DNA from: an uncultured Prevotellaceae bacterium | Lineage (GTDB): Bacteria > Bacteroidota > Bacteroidia > Bacteroidales > Bacteroidaceae | Length of the DNA stretch: 64,000 nucleotides | Assembly: GCA_902767775.1 (NCBI GenBank) | Contig: CACXIP010000017.1 | Coordinates: forward strand, 26,766-90,765 | Reading direction: 5' to 3' | Part shown: positions 34,960 through 42,189 of the stretch, in pieces | Position numbering within the stretch: the first letter of the stretch is position 1 | Layout: every line of letters starts with the position of its first letter | Translations under genes and position numbers: made by a program | The notes under the pieces: model-generated | What the model was told of the DNA's origin: nothing | Databases searched by the model: none | The model's input: only the letters and a program-made list of their open reading frames with translations

Positions 34960-35592
34960 CTATTCTTCCGTCACTGTAACCACCGTTCCGTCGGGCATCC
35001 GTTTGGGATAACTTGTAGGATAAAGGCTGCCGAGGAATGAGCCCAGCGCACCGTCGCCCATCTGAGCGGCCAACTGACGGGTATATTGTTTGTAAGCCTT
35101 GTGGACGCTGTCGGCTTGGGCCTCCAACTGCTTGGCCCTGATGGTATCAGTCTTTGCCATCTCGGATGCCGCTTTGCGGAAGGTTGCCATCTCGCGGGTA
35201 TGTTGCTCTGTTGCCCTTTTCCACACCTCAAGGGAGTCGTTGCCCCTGGTACCCGACGAACTGCTCACCTTTCCGATACGCACATTGATATCACCCGGCT
35301 CGGTGACGACCAGCAGACGCTGCACGCCATCGCGATAGTGATAGTCCATGATGATCTGCGCCATGTGGCAGGTGTCGGTGGCAAATTCAAACTTCCCATC
35401 CTTGATATAGACAGAGTCAACCGCCTCGGCCGAATTGTCCTCCAGTGGCACAAGGAAAATTTGCTTGCCGTTAAGCCGGCTGTCATCCACCATACCGTGG
35501 ATACGGCATGAGCCATTTTTCTCACCCTGACCGCATGCCATTAAGACAGCAATGGTCAGCAGGGTCAATACCCCATAAAAAATCCGTTTCAT
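34960..35592 (-). CDS. DUF4369-type lipoprotein without thioredoxin domain
   Basis: A 210-residue lipoprotein with lipobox VLMAC (C20). The N-terminal 100 residues follow the DUF4369 pattern (CRIHGMVDDSRLNGKQIFLV, then VDSVYIKDGKFEF). In most Bacteroidetes this domain precedes a TlpA/AhpC thioredoxin domain with a CxxC; here the rest is a charged helix (about 115-180) with no CxxC. A short C-terminal segment YPKRMPDGTVVTVTEE ends it. It sits between a haem-lipoprotein and a membrane protein in the operon, 9 and 3 bases from them. A role as accessory to the haem proteins is possible. Confidence 0.75.
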   Translation of the reverse strand: MKRIFYGVLTLLTIAVLMACGQGEKNGSCRIHGMVDDSRLNGKQIFLVPLEDNSAEAVDSVYIKDGKFEFATDTCHMAQIIMDYHYRDGVQRLLVVTEPGDINVRIGKVSSSSGTRGNDSLEVWKRATEQHTREMATFRKAASEMAKTDTIRAKQLEAQADSVHKAYKQYTRQLAAQMGDGALGSFLGSLYPTSYPKRMPDGTVVTVTEE

Positions 35593-35601
35593 CGTCTTTC
35601 T

Positions 35602-37068
35602 TTATCTTATTTTTACTTGTTTTCTCTCTTCCGATGACACCTGGCGCTGCATCTCCCTTATGTCCACATTGACCTTGGTTTTGGTGAAGTCTGGCACATT
35701 ATAGGCATCAAACATACTGGCATAATAGCGGCGTGGAGCACGCTGTGGGAGCAAGAACGGTTTGCTCACCCTTCCCTCGTCATCGATACAAGCCAGATAA
35801 AGTTTGGTGTAGGCTCCATCCTCCCGCTTCGACGAAAAGACGAACCACCGGCTGCCCGATGCCCAGTTGTGGTAGCTCTCGCTGTAATTGCTGTTAACTT
35901 CGGTGAGACATCTCGTCTCACGTGTCCCAAGGTCCATCAGCCAAAGGTCGGCATCACGCTGTGCCACTGGGAAATTGCTTCTGCCCGACACGCAATACAT
36001 CAGCCACCTGCCATCGTAGGAGGGTCTGGCCAGCGTATAACTTCTGTCTGTCTGAGGTCCGTTGAGCAGGGTGTCAGCCTCTGTTCCGAAAGTGCCTGTG
36101 GCGGCATCGAAAGGCAAAGCCACCAATGAGCATTTCACTTTCAGGTATTCAGCAGGCACATTGCATGGTTTCGACGAACTGTAGTAGAGCGTCTTGCCAT
36201 CGCTCGAGAATGCAGGAAAAATCTCCAAATCATCGGTCTGCAGTTGCGGTGAAAGAAGCAGTTCGTTGCTCCGCACATCAAGCACCACCACATCACTGAA
36301 ACGATGATAGACTTCGAGGTTGCTCTTTGCCCCCGTGAAAAAGCTCTGATGTACAGTGTTCACCGCATAGGCACAATAATTGCCTGAAGGATGCCAGTAG
36401 GCATAGCTCCCCGCCGCCTTGGTAGAGTCGGTCTTGGTGTTGAGCCACGACTGTTTTCCGTCTATCTGCACCATGGTGCCACCACCCTCGCCACGGATTT
36501 GCATTGTCAGCCATCGTGGGTCGGTGCGGTTGGGCGTATGGCAGTTGAAGCAACGCCCTGGCAGGGCTGTCTCCTGAACGATAGGACTCTCATCGAAGGT
36601 ATGGATATCTCGCTGGTAGATGCCTATATTACCTCCTATCTCGTAGCCTGGCGGTATGCGGCGGTATGTGAGTCCGTAATCTTCCAGGGGATAAGAGCTC
36701 ACCTCGACAGTGAAGTCGCGGTATTGCGTCCAAGCGCCATCCGTCCTCGCACAAACGGTGAAGGTGAGTTGGCCACCCACATTCTTCCGGGTGAGGGCAT
36801 GCCACTCGTCGATATCGAAGTCCGCCCACTCGCCATTGACATGCATCTCGCCGCCACGGCTTCCCTTCACCACCACATCCATACGGTCGAAACGGGTGTC
36901 GCCCATATTGAAATTGAGCGGTGCGATGCCTGCCGGTATTGTCACCCCCACATAGTCGGGATAGATGACGGGCTGTTTGTCGGTCAGCTGTGGGTTCTTA
37001 GGTGTGTTGGAGCAAGCCGTCAAGAGGCACAGCAGCAAAGTGAGAATCAGCTCTTCATGTCTTTTCAT
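35602..37068 (-). CDS. Monoheme c-type, PD40 beta-propeller lipoprotein, copy C
   Basis: A 488-residue third paralogue. The lipobox is LLTAC (C19), the N-terminal domain opens YPDYVGVTIPAGIAPLNF and the haem motif is CFNCH (173-177), preceded by LTYRRIPPGYEIGGNIG. Propeller motifs include HPSGNYCAYAVN, FSSDGKTLYYSSS, SYDGRWLMYCVSGRS and ASGSRWFVFSSKREDG. It is closer to copy B than to copy A in the N-terminal domain. It starts one base after its membrane partner. Its position second in the operon, ahead of the DUF4369 gene, shows the pair has been duplicated in tandem on this strand. Confidence 0.8.
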   Translation of the reverse strand: MKRHEELILTLLLCLLTACSNTPKNPQLTDKQPVIYPDYVGVTIPAGIAPLNFNMGDTRFDRMDVVVKGSRGGEMHVNGEWADFDIDEWHALTRKNVGGQLTFTVCARTDGAWTQYRDFTVEVSSYPLEDYGLTYRRIPPGYEIGGNIGIYQRDIHTFDESPIVQETALPGRCFNCHTPNRTDPRWLTMQIRGEGGGTMVQIDGKQSWLNTKTDSTKAAGSYAYWHPSGNYCAYAVNTVHQSFFTGAKSNLEVYHRFSDVVVLDVRSNELLLSPQLQTDDLEIFPAFSSDGKTLYYSSSKPCNVPAEYLKVKCSLVALPFDAATGTFGTEADTLLNGPQTDRSYTLARPSYDGRWLMYCVSGRSNFPVAQRDADLWLMDLGTRETRCLTEVNSNYSESYHNWASGSRWFVFSSKREDGAYTKLYLACIDDEGRVSKPFLLPQRAPRRYYASMFDAYNVPDFTKTKVNVDIREMQRQVSSEERKQVKIR

Positions 37069-37069
37069 A

Positions 37070-38722
37070 TCAGTTTCCTCCCATCATTTTTCTCACATAC
37101 TGTCCATAGGGTGATGCCTTGTCGGCACCTTGCGACTGTATGCATTTCACGGCATCCTGATACCCACGGGGCATATACTGATAGCCACCATACTGCTGCA
37201 CCCAGGACATATACTGCATGAACTCCTGAACCTTTCCCTTGAGCAGCAATTCGCCCATGAAATAATCGAGCGCCATGGTGTTCTCTTTATTGTTGACAAA
37301 GAGCAGGCCGAGCATCTTGTCTATTTCATCATAACTATAGAGGAAGTCTTCCCTGTATCTCAATTCCCGCTTTTTGCCATAGAGTGGGTGCTTGTCGACT
37401 TTTGAGTCTTGATAGAGCAGTTGGCACATCTCATTCGCCCACCCACGGTAGAACAAGGTGTGTTGGAGCAAAGCCAGATGCTTGGCAGCCAAGGCGTACT
37501 GTCCGTTCACCATCAGGCACTCCACCATGCGCTTGGTGAAACGCCCGCTCTTGCGGGCATTGAGAATCGACTCCTGCAGGTCGTGCATATAGCGGTAGGC
37601 GGAGTTCACCATGCCCAAATGCCAGAAAGCCTCTGCCGTGGGGATGTTGGAGGTAAGGTCGCTCACCATCGGCATCAGGAGTGCATCCTCTCCGCTTTGG
37701 TAGAAGTCAAACATGCCGTCGGCCAACCTCCGCTGCTTGGCGAGTGCGAGGTTGACGCAGTTGCAGGAGAATGCATTCTTCACCTGATACTTTTCAGCAC
37801 GGCTGATGACCTCATCCCAACTTTCCTCCCTCACCAGATAGTCCTGTCTCAGGAGTTCGTATTTTTCCTTGTCATAGCCGCTATGGATGGCAAAGAATGC
37901 CAATATGAAAACGGCTGCGGACAACACCCCACCCCAGATGCGTGACGATGCCGGCATCATCTTGTGACGTGAGCCACCAAACAGGCATGCAGCCAAAGCC
38001 ACTGCAGCGACCACCATCAGCGGAAGTATGGCCAGCAACACATGGTAATGCAAAGGTATGCGGTAGTAGTTGAGTCCAAGGAAAATGGATTTCAACGGCC
38101 ACTGCAGAAGGACGGATGTCGAAGCCCAATGCACCACTGCCATCAATACCGGTATCCACCAACAACGTCGGGGAACTCTCAGCACCCGCAATGCCACATA
38201 CACCCATGCCAATGGTCCTGCAGCAATATAAAGCAAGGGCACCACCACGAAGTCGGGCCAAGAAAAGCGGCACCGGTCCCAATACTGACTTGCCCAAGCT
38301 GTCGCCATCACCATGAGCAATGCAACGGGATAGGACAACAGCACACTCTCGTCGCCCATCATCCAGAGCAACAATATTGACGGGATGAAACTCAGCGGAT
38401 AGCACCATGACAGCATATCGTTGGCCTGCAGACGCATCAACTGCCAGGTAAGCCATTGGAGCAGCACATAGATGGCAGCCAAGACCAAGGCTCCTGCCCA
38501 TTTCAGGTAATAGAACTGCACGAGAAACTCGCTCAGATAGTCGGCCAGTCCGCCAGGAACCATGATTCGCTGCATGAAATAATCATTGGTGAGCAGAAAC
38601 AATTGGTACTGCTCCTGATAAGACAGCGCATGAGGGTAACACAGCCACCAAAACAGGAACACCAGCACACCGAAGAGTGCGCTCGCTGCTGTTTTCGCAT
38701 ATGCTGTGTTGATTGTTCCCAT
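37070..38722 (-). CDS. DUF6057-like membrane protein, copy C (operon leader)
   Basis: A 550-residue paralogue and the first gene of the five-gene minus-strand operon. The signature SYQEQYQLFLLTNDYF and VPGGLADYLSEFLVQFYYLK match copy B closely. About nine helices cover residues 10-290 and a helical repeat domain follows (GRFTKRMVECLMVNGQY and KHLALLQHTLFYRGWA). The KMLGLLFVNNKENTMALDYF segment is shared with copy B. A near-perfect promoter on this strand (-7 box 38730-38737, -33 box 38758-38761) ends within a few bases of the ATG. Confidence 0.75.
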   Translation of the reverse strand: MGTINTAYAKTAASALFGVLVFLFWWLCYPHALSYQEQYQLFLLTNDYFMQRIMVPGGLADYLSEFLVQFYYLKWAGALVLAAIYVLLQWLTWQLMRLQANDMLSWCYPLSFIPSILLLWMMGDESVLLSYPVALLMVMATAWASQYWDRCRFSWPDFVVVPLLYIAAGPLAWVYVALRVLRVPRRCWWIPVLMAVVHWASTSVLLQWPLKSIFLGLNYYRIPLHYHVLLAILPLMVVAAVALAACLFGGSRHKMMPASSRIWGGVLSAAVFILAFFAIHSGYDKEKYELLRQDYLVREESWDEVISRAEKYQVKNAFSCNCVNLALAKQRRLADGMFDFYQSGEDALLMPMVSDLTSNIPTAEAFWHLGMVNSAYRYMHDLQESILNARKSGRFTKRMVECLMVNGQYALAAKHLALLQHTLFYRGWANEMCQLLYQDSKVDKHPLYGKKRELRYREDFLYSYDEIDKMLGLLFVNNKENTMALDYFMGELLLKGKVQEFMQYMSWVQQYGGYQYMPRGYQDAVKCIQSQGADKASPYGQYVRKMMGGN

Positions 38723-38729
38723 AATTGTG

Positions 38730-38761
38730 CAAAGATAACAATAATCAGTGATTTGGACAAA
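38730..38761 (-). promoter_or_regulatory. Promoter of the five-gene haem-lipoprotein operon
   Basis: On the minus strand TTTG (38758-38761), 20-base spacer, TATCTTTG (38730-38737). The match is full. The expected transcription start falls within about 2-6 bases of the ATG at 38722, so the transcript may be leaderless or nearly so. Confidence 0.65.
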
Positions 38762-38779
38762 AAACCATGGTTAGAAAAG

Positions 38780-38814
38780 TGTAAAAAAACCGCTCCGTGA
38801 GCACGGAGCGGTTT
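38780..38814 (-). terminator. Intrinsic terminator of the susCD operon
   Basis: AAACCGCTCCGTG (38787-38799) and CACGGAGCGGTTT (38802-38814) form a 13-bp perfect stem with a 2-base loop as written. Read on the minus strand the hairpin ends in a run of seven Ts, as needed to stop the operon ending at 38834. Confidence 0.85.
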
Positions 38815-38833
38815 GATGCGTATAAACAAGCGT

Positions 38834-40357
38834 TTACTTTTTCTTGAAAGCCCACCAAGTGGCCTCCGTCCAACCAGCTGTGCCACTTTGAGGATAAATC
38901 AGCTTGAGGTGGTTGCCATCGAGCTGTAGAATCTCAAAATCAGTTGGGCATGTGGTCTTGTCGTGACCATCATTATGAGAGTTGATCTGGAACGGGAAGA
39001 GGATACTGCCGGCATCGGTATGAAGTGTACCGAGCGACCAAGCAGCCTGCGAGCCTTCGGCAGATGCGAATGTGCGTGCGCCATTGTTCCAAGCTGCAAT
39101 CTCGAACTTACCCGAACGGATTTGTGTGCCATTGGCTGCAAAAGAGGTAACAGTGCCCTTCTCGTAGTTGAACGTCATGTAGGCACCAGCGTCTTCCTCA
39201 CCAGTTGCCACACCCGTGTCAGAGTGTCCGAGCTGGCCGGAGAGTTCCTCAGGTTTTGCACCCCACCAGATACCGTTGCCCCATACGGCACCGTCACCGC
39301 GGAACTCAGTGTCCCAAGTCCATGCTTTTTCGCCATAGTTGGTGAGAGCGCCATCTGCATCAGAAGTGCTCTTGAAAGCCCACCAAGTAGCCTCTGTCCA
39401 TCCGCCAGTGCCAGCCTGCGGGTAGATGAGCTTCAGATGCGAACCGTCGAGTTGCATGATTTCAAAATCGGTCGGGCATGTGGTCTTGTCGTGGCCATCG
39501 TTATGCGAGTTGATTTGAAACGGGAAGAGGATGCTGCCGGCATCGGTATGCAATGTACCGAGCGACCAAGCAGCCTGCGAACCGTCGGCAGAAGCGAAAG
39601 AGCGTTTGCCTCCATCCCATGCGGTGACGCGGAACTTACCCGAACGAATCTGTACGCCATCAGAAGCGAAGCACCTCACATTGCCATCCTCATCGAGAAC
39701 CATATAGGCATTGGGGTCTTCCTCACCAGTGGCCACACCTGTATTGGAGTGGTTGAGCTGGCCGGTCAGATCTGCAGGAGGACAGCCCCACCAGATACCA
39801 TTGCCGTCGTTGACGAAAGAGTCACCGTCGCCGGGAGCATAACCGAGATTGCCCCAAACGCCGTGATCGCCGCGGAACTCGGTATCCCATGTCCACACCT
39901 TAGTGCCTGAGGCGCCGCAGAGGAACTTCATGTCAGAAGAGAGTTCTGTGGGCACAAACACCACGATGTCCTTCCTGACTTCCACCACGGTGCCGTCTTT
40001 ATCAACTGCACGCACATAGAAAGTCTGATTGGGATCGCTACCACGCTTGGGCTGAATTTTGAAATTGCCACTGAAGCCCTTGGCGAGGATGTTCTCATTG
40101 CCGTCGACGTCATAGTTGTAAATCACCACCGACATATAAGGTGCACCCACTTTATAGAATATATAGTTTCCATCTGCAGCCTTTGAGTAGACGTCATTGT
40201 CCGCATCATATGCAAACTGCTCGAAGGAGAACTCGCTTTCCACCACCTGACTGGTGAGCGTAGATGCTGGTGCGCTGATGCTGTCAACAGAAGGATCGCA
40301 AGCCGAGAGCAATCCGACGACAGCAAATAGTCCAAAAATTATCTTTTTCATTTTCAT
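38834..40357 (-). CDS. Surface glycan-binding-like lipoprotein with duplicated domain
   Basis: A 507-residue lipoprotein (lipobox LLSAC, C20) directly after susD, the usual place of a SusE/SusF-type surface glycan-binding protein. After an Ig-like region (about 40-135) there are two copies of one domain, residues 153-329 and 344-505. Both run from (K)(V/A)WTWDTEFRGD to WTEATWWAFK and share long identical blocks such as SQAAWSLGTLHTDAGSILF and GHDKTTCPTDFE. Each copy is rich in Trp, as expected for glycan binding. No catalytic motif is seen. The strong identity, also at DNA level, indicates a recent tandem duplication. It ends before the terminator at 38780-38814. Confidence 0.8.
   Translation of the reverse strand: MKMKKIIFGLFAVVGLLSACDPSVDSISAPASTLTSQVVESEFSFEQFAYDADNDVYSKAADGNYIFYKVGAPYMSVVIYNYDVDGNENILAKGFSGNFKIQPKRGSDPNQTFYVRAVDKDGTVVEVRKDIVVFVPTELSSDMKFLCGASGTKVWTWDTEFRGDHGVWGNLGYAPGDGDSFVNDGNGIWWGCPPADLTGQLNHSNTGVATGEEDPNAYMVLDEDGNVRCFASDGVQIRSGKFRVTAWDGGKRSFASADGSQAAWSLGTLHTDAGSILFPFQINSHNDGHDKTTCPTDFEIMQLDGSHLKLIYPQAGTGGWTEATWWAFKSTSDADGALTNYGEKAWTWDTEFRGDGAVWGNGIWWGAKPEELSGQLGHSDTGVATGEEDAGAYMTFNYEKGTVTSFAANGTQIRSGKFEIAAWNNGARTFASAEGSQAAWSLGTLHTDAGSILFPFQINSHNDGHDKTTCPTDFEILQLDGNHLKLIYPQSGTAGWTEATWWAFKKK
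38843..39901. repeat. Intragenic tandem duplication in the surface lipoprotein gene
   Basis: Two direct copies, 38843-39328 and 39371-39901, encode the two homologous domains. Long stretches are near-identical in DNA, for example around 38960-39060 and 39490-39590, so the duplication is young or kept alike by gene conversion. The first-encoded copy (39371-39901) has 15 extra residues near its N-terminal end (the LGYAPGDGDSFVNDG region). Confidence 0.85.
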
Positions 40358-40386
40358 TCAGTTTAATAGTTTATAAGGCAGATGCA

Positions 40387-42147
40387 TTAGTTGTTCCAGT
40401 CGTTGTATTCACTATCTGTGCCTGTCCATCCCTCGTTTTGCTTAAACGCACCCTCGGAGAGGATAATCTCAGTCTCAGGCAATTTCTGGAATCCAGCAGT
40501 AGCATTGTAGCGTGCAGCATATCCACCATTGTGGGCGAAGTTGGTAGACGGACGACCGCAGTAGTAGCAGGCCTGGTTGGTTTGTTTCTCCAAAGCAGCG
40601 GCAGCGATATGCCAGCGGCGGATATCATTGAAACGCAGGCCTTCGAATGCCAACTCCCAACGGCGTTCTCTCTGCAGTGCCTCAAGACTGTAAGACGGGA
40701 TATCTGCCAGTCCGGCACGTTTACGGAGTTTGTTGATGCCGCTCACATCTCCCTTCAGCTCGCTCTGCATGAGGAGCACTTCAGCGAAACGGATGAGCAC
40801 CATGTCGTGGATGTTGCCCAGTTGGAAGTTTTCCTCGCCTGAGATTTCCCAGTTGTTGGGATACATCTGGTTCTCGAAGGTGCACCAGTAGTCGCCGTTA
40901 TCTTTTTTAGAAGTGATTGGTGAAAGTTTCTTGCCATAATAGTCGGTCTCCTGTACGAAGTCATCCCAACCACCCTTGGTGTATGCGGGAAGGTCATTGA
41001 GATTGAGGATGGTAGCATCGAAACGCAGGTCACGCGGCTCGGCGTTCTTCCAATCGGTCACGAGGTTGGTAGCCACAGGACCTGCACCCCATCCCTGTCC
41101 GAAGGGGAAGGTGTTGCCATATGCCTGACCGCCACGCACGCCGAAGTGAAGTGAATAGCCGTTGGCATAACCGATGGTGGTCTGCCAGGAAGCCATCTTG
41201 TTGAACTTCACGGCAAACATCGACTCAGGATTGACACCATTGTCGTCCTCCACCCATTTCAGGTTTTGGCCCTTGGTGTAGTCGTAGTCTTCCACCGTGC
41301 AGCGATTGGTATAAGCCCAAAGGTTGCGGAAATCAGGCACCAGCGTATAGCCTGAATTGTTGACACAATCGTCAATATAGCCAATCACCTGCTCCTTGGT
41401 CAGCGTAGTGCCGTCGGGCAACTCGACAGAGGTGAGCGGGTTGTAGGCAGTGCTCACGAGGTCGGAAATCTTGTCGCCATTGCAATAGAAGCCTGTGTAG
41501 AACAGCCAGCAGCGGCCGAGCAGAGCCTCAGCGCAATATTTGTCGACGTGGCCATCAGTTTTGCGCACCTGCGGCATGATGTCGCTGGCGTCGCGCAGGT
41601 CCTGAAGAATTTGTCCCCACAGTTGTGCTGCGGTAGGCGGAGTCACCTCTGCAGGACGCTGAGCAGTAACAAGGAGAGGTACGTTTCCATACATCGATGC
41701 CAGCTCGTAGTAGAAGAATGCTCTCATGAAGAGGGCCTCGCCTTTGGTCTGTGCTTTCTCCTCAGCATCGAAATCCACTTTATCTAGAGCCTCGAGCAAG
41801 GTATTGGCGCGATTGATGCCTTGATAGCGCTGCTGCCAGAAATCGCGTGTCATATCCACATTGTAGTTGAGGATAAGGTCCATGGCCTGCATCAGTTTGT
41901 CGTTGGTACCTCCACCTCCATATTGGTCATCGCTGGCGAGCATGGCGTAGTAGTGCCATGTCTCCTGCGGATTGGCATTCACAGCATTCAGGTTCTGATA
42001 GATACCGGCAAGAGCCTGAGCGGCATCCTCAGCATTGACAGGGAAGTTGGATGTATCCTTCGAAGTCATACTCATCGAGTCCAAATCACAGGACACCAGA
42101 GTACCTGCGAAAAGTGCTGCGCTTAAGAAATATGCTATTTTTTTCAT
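40387..42147 (-). CDS. SusD/RagB-family nutrient-uptake lipoprotein
   Basis: A 586-residue surface lipoprotein (lipobox TLVSC, C20) that caps the SusC transporter and captures oligosaccharides. The N-terminus has the standard sequence DAAQALAGIYQNLNAVNANP, and TPR-like helices contain RANTLLEALDKV and GEALFMRAFFYYELASMYG. The C-terminal region ends in the family pattern RRWELAFEGLRFNDIRRW, with the conserved R-E-R-R-W-E-L-A block. It lies 42 bases after susC and 29 before the binding lipoprotein. The substrate cannot be named; the nearby GH3 suggests a beta-linked glycan such as xylan or beta-glucan. Confidence 0.95.
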   Translation of the reverse strand: MKKIAYFLSAALFAGTLVSCDLDSMSMTSKDTSNFPVNAEDAAQALAGIYQNLNAVNANPQETWHYYAMLASDDQYGGGGTNDKLMQAMDLILNYNVDMTRDFWQQRYQGINRANTLLEALDKVDFDAEEKAQTKGEALFMRAFFYYELASMYGNVPLLVTAQRPAEVTPPTAAQLWGQILQDLRDASDIMPQVRKTDGHVDKYCAEALLGRCWLFYTGFYCNGDKISDLVSTAYNPLTSVELPDGTTLTKEQVIGYIDDCVNNSGYTLVPDFRNLWAYTNRCTVEDYDYTKGQNLKWVEDDNGVNPESMFAVKFNKMASWQTTIGYANGYSLHFGVRGGQAYGNTFPFGQGWGAGPVATNLVTDWKNAEPRDLRFDATILNLNDLPAYTKGGWDDFVQETDYYGKKLSPITSKKDNGDYWCTFENQMYPNNWEISGEENFQLGNIHDMVLIRFAEVLLMQSELKGDVSGINKLRKRAGLADIPSYSLEALQRERRWELAFEGLRFNDIRRWHIAAAALEKQTNQACYYCGRPSTNFAHNGGYAARYNATAGFQKLPETEIILSEGAFKQNEGWTGTDSEYNDWNN

Positions 42148-42189
42148 GTTTTCTATAAATCTAAATGATTGATGTTAACTGCTCAGTGA

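Noticed and set aside
34000-35040. A 346-codon plus-strand open frame
   Set aside because: Antisense to membrane protein copy B; His/Gln-rich composition typical of a shadow frame.
26284-38722. Whole 26-39 kb block as a genomic island
   Set aside because: No integrase, transposase, tRNA site or flanking repeats were found and base composition is like the surroundings.
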